In this document: in pieces, positions 1 through 5,674 of the stretch
Layout of the letters: each line of letters begins with the position of its first letter
Numbering within the stretch: position 1 is the stretch's first letter
From: Lachnospiraceae bacterium
Lineage (GTDB): Bacteria; Bacillota; Clostridia; Lachnospirales; Lachnospiraceae
Assembly (NCBI GenBank): GCA_021200345.1
Contig: JAJQGR010000124.1
Span: forward strand, 1-5,674
Length of the DNA stretch: 5,674 bases
Direction: 5' to 3'
Position numbers and translations under genes: made by a program
The notes under the pieces: generated by a model
What the model was told of the DNA's origin: nothing
Seen by the model: the letters and a program-made list of their open reading frames with translations, nothing else
The model's database searches: none

Positions 1-1014
1 TCTCCGGTCACGGCTGACCGCATACACTGCCCTGGAAGGCATCCCATCCGAGGAGCAGGCGCTTTTCACGGAGACGCATACGCCCTGCTCAGCAAGCTTA
101 CGCTGAAACCGGGTTCCTTTCACACCCTCCACACTTAAGTTGATGATATGAGGGACGGCGTCCCCAGGACTATTGATGCGCACCTTCGGATATCCGGATA
201 ATGCTTTCTTCAGTCTGGCCGAAAGCTCTGTCACTTTCCGGACATTGGCCTCTCTGTTCTCCACCGCCAGCCGCAGAGCTGTCTCCACAGAGGCTGCCAG
301 AGACAATGCCGGTGTGCCTCCCCTGTACAGACTGGTGCTGACGCCTCCGTTTAACAATGGCTCCATAACCAGTCCTCTCCTCTTAACCAAAAGGCCGCTG
401 CCGGTGAGGCCTCCAAACTTGTGGGGTGCCAGACTCATGGTATCCATCCCCGAAAAAGCCACCGGCAGTCTGCCGATGGCCTGGGTGGCATCCACATGAA
501 GGGCGCAGTTTGGGAAAGGTCTGAGAATCTCCTTGACTGCCTCCAGAGGCTGGATGGTGCCAAGCTCGCTGTCCACCGCCGTGACCGCCAGAAGGATCGT
601 ATCCGGCCGCAGCAGTTCTTTTAACTGCTCCAGATCCATTTTCCCGTTGCGGTCAATGTCCAGCAGATCAATCTCATAGCCCTGTTCCTGAAGAGCTGTC
701 AGGCTTCCGCTGACGGAAGCGTGCTCCAGGGGCGTGGAGATGATGTGCTTTCCCAGGTGCCGCCTGGCTCTGGCAATCCCCTTGATCGCTGTATTATTGG
801 ATTCGGTAGCCCCGGAGGTGTAAATCATTTCCGCGCCCTCCGCATTCAGCAGAGCGGCAATGGATGACGTAATCCGCTCCATTTCCGCTCTGGCGGCTTC
901 CCCCGCCGGATGAAGAGAGTTGGCGTTTCCGCAAAAGCTTCGCTCCGCCTCACAAAATCTATGTAATACCGCCTCCTCGGAGGGGTGATTGGCCGCGTAA
1001 TCCAGGTAGATCAT
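1..1014 (-). CDS. Cysteine desulfurase, NifS/IscS-like (C-terminus cut by window edge)
   Basis: This is a PLP-dependent enzyme that takes sulfur from L-cysteine as a protein-bound persulfide, leaving alanine, and passes it on for Fe-S cluster, thiamine or tRNA thiolation pathways; it is cytosolic. The frame is open for 338 codons from ATG at 1014 to the window edge; the family is usually 370-400 residues, so roughly 40-50 residues are missing. Visible landmarks are the N-terminal IYLDYAANHP, GATESNN (residues 68-74), LEHAS with PLP-stacking His98, HVDATQ with Asp175 and Gln178, PHKFGG with Schiff-base Lys199, and SACSS with catalytic Cys320. The start is supported by an AGAGGA site 7 bases upstream. 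Oddities by eye against IscS: Ser149 where Asn155 is expected (VDSELG instead of VNNE-G), Ala196 where the phosphate-binding Ser203 is expected, and NGGVSTSLYRGGT in place of the usual GG-QE/HE-R-GT segment. The family call is firm; the acceptor pathway is unknown, and a downstream partner such as thiI would lie outside the window. Confidence 0.93.
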   Translation of the reverse strand, partial: MIYLDYAANHPSEEAVLHRFCEAERSFCGNANSLHPAGEAARAEMERITSSIAALLNAEGAEMIYTSGATESNNTAIKGIARARRHLGKHIISTPLEHASVSGSLTALQEQGYEIDLLDIDRNGKMDLEQLKELLRPDTILLAVTAVDSELGTIQPLEAVKEILRPFPNCALHVDATQAIGRLPVAFSGMDTMSLAPHKFGGLTGSGLLVKRRGLVMEPLLNGGVSTSLYRGGTPALSLAASVETALRLAVENREANVRKVTELSARLKKALSGYPKVRINSPGDAVPHIINLSVEGVKGTRFQRKLAEQGVCVSVKSACSSDGMPSRAVYAVSRDRR

Positions 1015-1021
1015 AAGAAAT

Positions 1022-1028
1022 TCCTCTC
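1022..1028 (-). promoter_or_regulatory. Ribosome binding site of the cysteine desulfurase
   Basis: On the minus strand GAGAGGA lies here, with 7 bases between its last base and the ATG at 1014. The sequence and spacing are good for a Gram-positive ribosome binding site and support ATG 1014 as the start, which also gives the expected family N-terminus (IYLDYAA). Confidence 0.75.
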
Positions 1029-1041
1029 TCTTATTCTTCAA

Positions 1042-1051
1042 TTTACGTAAA
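1042..1051. promoter_or_regulatory. Perfect 10-bp palindrome TTTACGTAAA in the desulfurase leader
   Basis: TTTACGTAAA is a perfect inverted repeat with no spacer. It lies about 10-20 bases downstream of the start point expected from the promoter at 1067-1095 and is followed by a second small palindrome, AGTACT (1052-1057). The position would suit a repressor operator. A 10-bp AT-rich palindrome can occur by chance and I recognise no known regulator consensus, so this is only a candidate site. Confidence 0.25.
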
Positions 1052-1066
1052 AGTACTCTGCCATTA

Positions 1067-1095
1067 AAAATACCATATATTCAGAAAGTTTTCAA
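1067..1095 (-). promoter_or_regulatory. Sigma-A-type promoter for the cysteine desulfurase
   Basis: Read on the minus strand, TTGAAA (1090-1095) is separated by exactly 17 bases from TATTTT (1067-1072). The -10 box is preceded by TGG, giving an extended -10 (TGnTATTTT). Transcription would begin near 1060, leaving a leader of about 45 bases before ATG 1014. The -35 box overlaps the TGA stop codon (1092-1094) of the glycoside hydrolase gene, so this promoter is embedded in the end of the upstream gene. The two boxes match the consensus at 5/6 and 4/6 positions, and the AT-rich spacer supports the call. It would let the desulfurase be expressed independently of the sugar operon. Confidence 0.6.
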
Positions 1096-4000
1096 TGCAC
1101 GGATTCTTTTGTTTTTCTCCCACCCCCGTAAATAATCGGGGCACTCAATATCCCCATTTTCCTGATCTGATAGGTGTCCGTCCAGGAATGCCCCTGCGTC
1201 CGCCAGGAATTTTGCCCCAGCCAGGCCTCATCGTTCCCCATCAGGTGCAGCTGCCCGAATCCATTGTATCGATTCCCAAGACAGGTAATTTCAATTCTGT
1301 TTTCTCCTTCTTTTAAGCCGTTCAGTCTGCATCGGAACGGCAGAAACGCCGCCATCTGCTCTGGATCGTCATTCACCCGGATTTTCACCGCAGCTCCGCT
1401 GTAATATGGAACCTGTATCCACCTTCCTCCTGCTTCATTCCCCTCCGGAAGTTTTTCCTTCCATGGTACAACATACGTCATATTGCCGGTATAAAAAGGA
1501 AAGCCCTGGGCCGTATAATCACCCCAGTACAGTTTTTCAGGCTTTGCAGTCAACTGACAATGACTGCCTCTCACTTCCACGCCGAATTCACCCAGAAGAT
1601 ACATCCACTCAAGACCGGATTTTTTCCCATATCGAACCTGCAGCACCAGCTCATTTTCTCCGGAATGGACAGGCGGCAATAAGACTGTTTGAATCGCCTT
1701 ATCCACATAAAACCCTTCCGGCCGCATGCAGATTCTCTCTCCGTTTAAGGTCCCTGTACAATACTCCGGCTCCTCCAGCGCCAGCCGCACCCTTGCCAGT
1801 TCGATTTCTGAATGTATAACCGTGCGAAGCTCAACGCAATGATCTCTTACATCCTTCTCCTGATTGATATAGGGCTGCTCCATGGCCTCCATCCGCAGCG
1901 GATAACCAAGCTTTTCCCTGATCCGGTTATCCAGTTTGAGCAGCTCGCACTCCTCCCACACCGCATCGTGGTCAAGAACACCCAGAAAATGGTCCAGCAC
2001 CAGCACATTTGGTTCATCCGTCCGGTATTCTTCCGGCTCCCTCAGGAAGCTCCCTGCTTCGCCAACGTCAGGGGCTTCTTCTCTTATCACTAAGTTATCC
2101 TGCTGTACTTCCCCTACAGAAGACAGGCGCAGTAAAAGACTGTCATCCCCGTACATGGAATACCAAAGTTCTGTCCAGCCATTCTCAACCTGACTGTCCC
2201 AGGGCTCAATTTCCCCCGTCAGCGCATTCATCCGTTCCACACTCCATTCGCCTTTCAGTCTGATCACCAGCTCTTCAGGACTGTGCAGCTTTCGGGCGTC
2301 CCATGTTCCAGTCCCGCGGGCTCTCTCATCCTCATATGCCTGAGCCAGAAATACCCACCGGTTTTCCTTTTCCTGTCTGATCCGGCTCAGATATATTTCT
2401 TTTCGGCTTCTATCTTTTCCAAGGACCTCTATCTCCCTCCAGGGCTGTAATGCTTCCAGAAGCTCAGCTTTTCTCATAGGCAGCCGACGACAGCGGTCCA
2501 CAAACTCTTTCGTCCATTCCTCCCGTCTGCACTCCACAAACCGGGGGACATCCCCCACAAAGAGCACGGTACCCCCGCAGTCTGCAAACTGTTTCAGTCT
2601 TTTCCATGTGTTTTCCCGCAGAGTGATACAGTCCGGCACTAAAATGACATCATATGTTCCTTTGCCGCAGACAAACTTTCCCGCCGCCGGATTGCTTCCC
2701 AGCTCTTCCAGAAGAGATTCCGAAATATAATCAAAATCTAGTCCACCAGTAAGCAACCATTCCGTCAGCTTCTGAAAATCCTCCTCCAGCTGGGTCCGCT
2801 TTCCTCCCATCTGATCCGCCGGCCCCTGCAGGCACCACATGGTTTCTATGGGATGAATCACACCCACATAAACCACATTCTCGCCCCGGGTCATACAGTA
2901 ATAAATCCTGGAAAAATAATCTTCAATATAAGAGAAATTCTCATACCAGGGCGACTGCCAGCCTATGGCTGCAGGGTAATCTCTCTTGGCTTCTCCTCCC
3001 ATGGAAGCCCACGCCAGATGAGGTACCCTGGTGGTCACCCCAAGCGCTGCCTGCCAGTCTCCCGCCTTCTTATATCCACGGAATGGGAAATCCCACTGCG
3101 TCACTCCATACAGCTCACTGAGGATCCCCTCCTTTCCATACTGATGCGCCACACTGGCTGCCTGCTTCACCGCGGCAAATTCCCGGTGGTCACACAGATT
3201 GTCAATGCCCGGCAGCTGAAATTCCCGGTAACAGCGCATGGCCTCTCCCACAGTCTGGGACTGCCCTTTTAAACTCTCCTCCCCCAGAATATGTCCTGTG
3301 GAATAAAGTCTGTGCTCCCCACACCAGTCTCCAATGGGAGCGCAATATCCTTTCACAAACATTTCACTGCACACATCAAAAAAACAATACCGGGACCAGG
3401 ATGGCTCTTCCCCTTTCCTGTTCCAGATCACTTCCGGAAGAGCTTCATAAAAATTTCTGCCGCTTCTTTTTTGATATTGCCTCGGCAGAGCTTCCGTAAA
3501 CGGCAGGGTAATATCTGACACTTCCTCCGCCAGATTCGGAAAAGCCATCCCTTTTATGTTTGGCTCGTCCGTAAAAATGGCGGGGACCGATTTCCCAAAT
3601 TCCTGCCCCAGAACAGAAGCATATTTTTCATGGGTCATACAGATAAAGCATTCCGTTGCTTCCGGATTAAAAGTATCCACATAGGTCTGGTTATTGATCC
3701 AGGGCGTCTCCTGATCCAGTTCCTCATACAAATACCATTTCACGCCCCTGGCCTCTTCCTCCGGCATTATGATGCGCCACTGTTCCAGAAAGCCGTCTTT
3801 CAGAATAATATCGTAAACTGCCCGAAGGCAGCCTGCTGATTTTATATTTTTTTCCTGCTTTTGCCTGAAAATCTCTGGTGTTTCAAATAACTCCGGCTTT
3901 TTCTGAACAGAGAGTCGAAGCTTTCTGGCGCGGTATTTTACGTTTTTTGTCACCTCTCCCCCTGCTGTCCCGGAGGAATATCTGTCCTCATCATACAGCC

Positions 4001-4268
4001 AGCACAGCATTCCGTTTTCCTTTGCCTTCTCGTCGCAATATCGCACAAGCTCCAGGAAATCCTCATCCATATACTGATTTTTCAGGCCCACCCGCACATG
4101 GACATGGAAGCCTCCCATGCCCATCTGTTTAAAATACTGTATCTGTTCATCAATCATTTCCTTTGTGATCAGGCAGTTCCATGACCAGAACGGTGCCCCT
4201 CTGTAGCAGGCTTCCGGAGTCTGGAACTCCTTACTGTCGAATTTTTGTGCGGATTTTGTATATAACAT
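1092..4268 (-). CDS. Large cytoplasmic glycoside hydrolase, GH106-like (alpha-L-rhamnosidase-type)
   Basis: A predicted exo-acting glycosidase of 1058 residues, within the usual size range for GH106-like proteins. Numbering from ATG 4268, the N-terminal part has the family-type opening YRGAPFWSWN (22-31), GMGGFHVHVRVGL (50-62) and WLYDEDRYSSGTAGG (90-104), an incomplete barrel-type catalytic region. Candidate catalytic acids are Glu235 in FTDEP, Glu330 in GHILGEE and Glu385 in LSELYG; which of them act is inferred, not seen. Next comes an amidotransferase-like flavodoxin-fold segment (about 538-580, YDVILVPD to GGTVLFVGDVP), then beta-rich regions, one resembling a galactose-binding jelly roll (about 810-920, with LNGE and GENELVLQVRYG), ending in a GNRYNGFG-type tail. 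No signal peptide or membrane segment is seen, so it acts inside the cell, presumably on what the adjacent importer brings in. An in-frame ATG at 4298 would add 10 residues but lacks a good ribosome binding site. The family resemblance is good; rhamnose specificity is uncertain. Confidence 0.82.
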   Translation of the reverse strand: MLYTKSAQKFDSKEFQTPEACYRGAPFWSWNCLITKEMIDEQIQYFKQMGMGGFHVHVRVGLKNQYMDEDFLELVRYCDEKAKENGMLCWLYDEDRYSSGTAGGEVTKNVKYRARKLRLSVQKKPELFETPEIFRQKQEKNIKSAGCLRAVYDIILKDGFLEQWRIIMPEEEARGVKWYLYEELDQETPWINNQTYVDTFNPEATECFICMTHEKYASVLGQEFGKSVPAIFTDEPNIKGMAFPNLAEEVSDITLPFTEALPRQYQKRSGRNFYEALPEVIWNRKGEEPSWSRYCFFDVCSEMFVKGYCAPIGDWCGEHRLYSTGHILGEESLKGQSQTVGEAMRCYREFQLPGIDNLCDHREFAAVKQAASVAHQYGKEGILSELYGVTQWDFPFRGYKKAGDWQAALGVTTRVPHLAWASMGGEAKRDYPAAIGWQSPWYENFSYIEDYFSRIYYCMTRGENVVYVGVIHPIETMWCLQGPADQMGGKRTQLEEDFQKLTEWLLTGGLDFDYISESLLEELGSNPAAGKFVCGKGTYDVILVPDCITLRENTWKRLKQFADCGGTVLFVGDVPRFVECRREEWTKEFVDRCRRLPMRKAELLEALQPWREIEVLGKDRSRKEIYLSRIRQEKENRWVFLAQAYEDERARGTGTWDARKLHSPEELVIRLKGEWSVERMNALTGEIEPWDSQVENGWTELWYSMYGDDSLLLRLSSVGEVQQDNLVIREEAPDVGEAGSFLREPEEYRTDEPNVLVLDHFLGVLDHDAVWEECELLKLDNRIREKLGYPLRMEAMEQPYINQEKDVRDHCVELRTVIHSEIELARVRLALEEPEYCTGTLNGERICMRPEGFYVDKAIQTVLLPPVHSGENELVLQVRYGKKSGLEWMYLLGEFGVEVRGSHCQLTAKPEKLYWGDYTAQGFPFYTGNMTYVVPWKEKLPEGNEAGGRWIQVPYYSGAAVKIRVNDDPEQMAAFLPFRCRLNGLKEGENRIEITCLGNRYNGFGQLHLMGNDEAWLGQNSWRTQGHSWTDTYQIRKMGILSAPIIYGGGRKTKESVH

Positions 4269-4273
4269 GACTT

Positions 4274-4280
4274 CTCCTTT
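4274..4280 (-). promoter_or_regulatory. Ribosome binding site deciding the hydrolase start
   Basis: AAAGGAG on the minus strand ends 5 bases before the ATG at 4268. It is near-ideal, and it lies inside the 10-codon extension that the ATG at 4298 would add. Upstream of 4298 there is only a weak GGAAAATGGAAA stretch. This decides in favour of the shorter, 1058-residue protein. Confidence 0.8.
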
Positions 4281-4312
4281 AAATAAGTGTTGTCTCATTT
4301 TCCATTTTCCGG

Positions 4313-5230
4313 CTATCCTTTCACGCTTCCCACTGTAAGCCCGGTGGTAAAATATTTCTGCAGAAACGGATACACAGCCATCAGTGGAATCACAGAAATG
4401 AAAATCTGTGCTGATTTCATGTTGGTATCATTAATCTTCATCAGATCCATCACCGTTTGTAAATCACCGGTAGTGATGGCTTCCGTTTTGGAGGTAACCA
4501 GGGTCTGCAGATAGGACTGCAGGGGATAATTCTCCGTGTGATTTGAGTAAATCAGGCCGTCAAACCAGGCGTTCCAGTGACTTACCAGGCTGAATAAGGT
4601 CACTGTAGCCAGAGACGGCTTGGACAGAGGTAAAAAGATCTGCACCATAATCTGGAACTGATTGGCTCCATCCAGCGTGGCTGATTCCTCCAGCTCCTCC
4701 GGCAGCCCCCTGAAGAAATTCATCAGCACAATACAGGAAAAAATAGGAACCGCCCCCGGTAATACCAGTGCCCAGATCGTATCAATCAGCTTTGTCTTGG
4801 CCACAATGAAATAAGTAGGCATCAGACCGCCGCTGAACAGCATGACCACCATCATAAAAGCCACATAATATTTTCTGGCAGGAAAAACCCGATCCGATTT
4901 GGACAATGGGTAAGCCACCAGAATAATCATAAGCAGGTTCAATGGCACACCGATACATACTCTTTTCATGGTAACCGCGATAGATGTCCAGAATTTTGTA
5001 TTGTTCAGCACATATTTATAAGCGCTTAAAGTGAATTCCACCGGCCACAGCCCTACCCGGTTTTCAATGATGGCCTGGGAGGAACTGAATGAATAGGCAA
5101 GCAGATTGAGCAGTGGAATCACGCAGCTGGCTGTGATCAGAGCAATGATGATATAATTACATACCTCAAATACTTTTCTGCTCTTTGACTGTCTGATTTT
5201 TTTTGGCGGCTGCTTTTTTGTTTTCTCCAT
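4313..5230 (-). CDS. Carbohydrate ABC transporter permease, CUT1 family (MalG/LplC-YtcP type)
   Basis: An integral membrane subunit of an ABC importer for sugars or oligosaccharides, 305 residues, close to the family norm of about 275-305. A basic, Lys-rich N-terminus is followed by the first membrane segment (about 22-47) and the LplC/YtcP-type sequence LLAYSFSSSQAI. Further hydrophobic segments lie near 83-109, 120-144, 150-172, 207-225 and 275-290. The EAA loop that contacts the ATPase is clear at about 177-205 (LPEELEESATLDGANQ through IFLPLSKP). The C-terminus YPFLQKYFTTG ending in GSVKG is typical of this subfamily. The start at 5230 is chosen because AGGAGG lies 8 bases upstream; the ATG at 5236, two codons earlier, is only 2 bases from the same site. 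It pairs with the upstream permease to form the channel, and translation is probably coupled because the ribosome binding site overlaps that gene's stop. The substrate is unknown; the hydrolase gene 44 bases downstream suggests a glycoside. Confidence 0.93.
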   Translation of the reverse strand: MEKTKKQPPKKIRQSKSRKVFEVCNYIIIALITASCVIPLLNLLAYSFSSSQAIIENRVGLWPVEFTLSAYKYVLNNTKFWTSIAVTMKRVCIGVPLNLLMIILVAYPLSKSDRVFPARKYYVAFMMVVMLFSGGLMPTYFIVAKTKLIDTIWALVLPGAVPIFSCIVLMNFFRGLPEELEESATLDGANQFQIMVQIFLPLSKPSLATVTLFSLVSHWNAWFDGLIYSNHTENYPLQSYLQTLVTSKTEAITTGDLQTVMDLMKINDTNMKSAQIFISVIPLMAVYPFLQKYFTTGLTVGSVKG

Positions 5231-5238
5231 AATCATAC

Positions 5239-5244
5239 CCTCCT
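5239..5244 (-). promoter_or_regulatory. Ribosome binding site overlapping the upstream stop codon
   Basis: AGGAGG on the minus strand shares bases with the TAG stop (5243-5245) of the first permease. It is 8 bases from ATG 5230 and 2 bases from ATG 5236, so 5230 is the better start. The overlap suggests translational coupling, which would keep the two permease subunits near one-to-one. Confidence 0.8.
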
Positions 5245-5674
5245 ACCATACTCTGTATCCCGCGTACTTATCTGCAATCTTATATCCCGCCAGTGTCAGA
5301 ATACAGGACACCACGGAACGCAGCAGTCCCACCGCCGCGGACAGAGAATACTGTTGCTGCTCCAGACCCAGCCTGTACACAAGGGTATCGATCACGTCGC
5401 CGGTCTCATATACCGCGGGGCTGTACAGGTTAAAAATCTGATCAAATCCTGCGTTCAGAACACCGCCGATGGACAACACCGTCATCAGCGCCACAAAGGG
5501 AGCGATGCCAGGCAGTGTAATATGAATCGTCTGCTTCCATCTTCCGGCCCCGTCCACAGCCGCCGCTTCATACAGGGTTGGATCTATTCCCGTCAGCGCT
5601 GCCAGGTATATGATGGAATTATATCCAAAATTTTTCCAGATATCGCTGACAATCATCGTCTGGCGGAATGTGGA
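5243..5674 (-). CDS. Sugar ABC transporter permease, CUT1 family (MalF/LplB type), N-terminus outside window
   Basis: This is the C-terminal 143 residues of the partner membrane subunit of a sugar ABC importer. The frame stays open to the window edge, and the residues before the internal Met (encoded at 5656) continue into IVSDIWKNFGYNSIIYLAAL, a conserved block in the middle of LplB-type permeases. That Met is therefore not the start, and about half of the usual 290-320 residues lie upstream. In fragment numbering, the EAA loop runs about 29-55 (IDPTLYEAAAVDGAGRWKQ through ITLPG), followed by membrane segments near 58-80 and 111-132 and the short polar tail KYAGYRVW. The EAA loop binds a cytoplasmic ATPase; none is encoded here, and related systems in Bacillota commonly use a shared MsmX-type ATPase. 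The stop is immediately followed by the second permease gene. The family call is firm; the substrate is not known. Confidence 0.93.
   Translation of the reverse strand, partial: STFRQTMIVSDIWKNFGYNSIIYLAALTGIDPTLYEAAAVDGAGRWKQTIHITLPGIAPFVALMTVLSIGGVLNAGFDQIFNLYSPAVYETGDVIDTLVYRLGLEQQQYSLSAAVGLLRSVVSCILTLAGYKIADKYAGYRVW

Noticed and set aside
173..624. Plus-strand open frames opposite the cysteine desulfurase
   Set aside because: They lie antisense to a frame with clear NifS/IscS motifs, have no ribosome binding site, and their translations are Ser/Pro/Arg-rich without family resemblance.
1015..1091. Rho-independent terminator after the hydrolase
   Set aside because: No GC-rich stem followed by a T-run was found on the minus strand; the T-run near 1066-1071 is part of the promoter -10 region and has no stem before it.
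1095..4132. Many plus-strand open frames of 69-139 codons opposite the hydrolase
   Set aside because: They are antisense shadows of one long well-supported gene, overlap each other in different frames, and show no recognisable domains.
4269..4298. Ten-residue N-terminal extension of the hydrolase from ATG 4298
   Set aside because: The strong AAAGGAG site lies within the extension and is ideally spaced for ATG 4268, whereas ATG 4298 has only a weak upstream site. Two starts remain formally possible.
4269..4312. Terminator or promoter between the permease and hydrolase genes
   Set aside because: The 44-base spacer shows no hairpin and no paired -35/-10 boxes, so the genes are taken as one operon.
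4287..4514. Plus-strand open frame opposite the permease end
   Set aside because: It is a mirror of the permease C-terminus and the spacer, with no independent support.
5243..5656. A complete short 137-residue permease starting at ATG 5656
   Set aside because: The frame is open to the window edge and residues upstream of this Met continue the conserved LplB-type block, so the gene is cut by the window rather than truly short.

Overview
All four genes in this window lie on the minus strand, so the biology reads from right to left. No RNA gene, CRISPR array, insertion sequence or long repeat was seen. The balanced-to-GC-moderate base composition, strong AGGAGG-type ribosome binding sites, LplB/LplC-type sugar permeases and tightly packed gene order suggest a Bacillota bacterium, probably a gut-type Clostridia/Lachnospiraceae. 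That placement is inference; no marker gene here fixes the taxon.

Right part (5674 to 4313): two ABC importer membrane subunits of the CUT1 sugar family. The first is cut by the window edge and only its last 143 residues are present. The second is complete, and its ribosome binding site overlaps the stop codon of the first. The solute-binding protein probably lies upstream, outside the window. No ATPase is visible, which fits CUT1 systems in Bacillota that share one ATPase encoded elsewhere.

Middle (4268 to 1092): a large glycoside hydrolase of about 1058 residues resembling the GH106 (alpha-L-rhamnosidase) family. It has no signal peptide and sits 44 bases after the permease gene. The likely scheme is that the importer brings in a short glycoside or oligosaccharide and the hydrolase removes a terminal sugar in the cytoplasm. 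Substrate specificity cannot be read from the sequence.

Left part (1091 to 1): a short spacer with a good sigma-A-type promoter whose -35 box overlaps the hydrolase stop codon, followed by a class-V aminotransferase-fold cysteine desulfurase (NifS/IscS-like). Its C-terminal end is cut by the window edge. It keeps the catalytic Cys, the PLP Lys and the main PLP-contact His/Asp/Gln, but several other usually conserved active-site positions differ. It is probably a housekeeping gene unrelated to the sugar operon, although no terminator separates them.

The window looks like an ordinary sugar-utilisation operon end next to a sulfur-transfer gene. I found no convincing new system. The most worthwhile leads are the unassigned specificity of the hydrolase and the altered cofactor contacts of the desulfurase.
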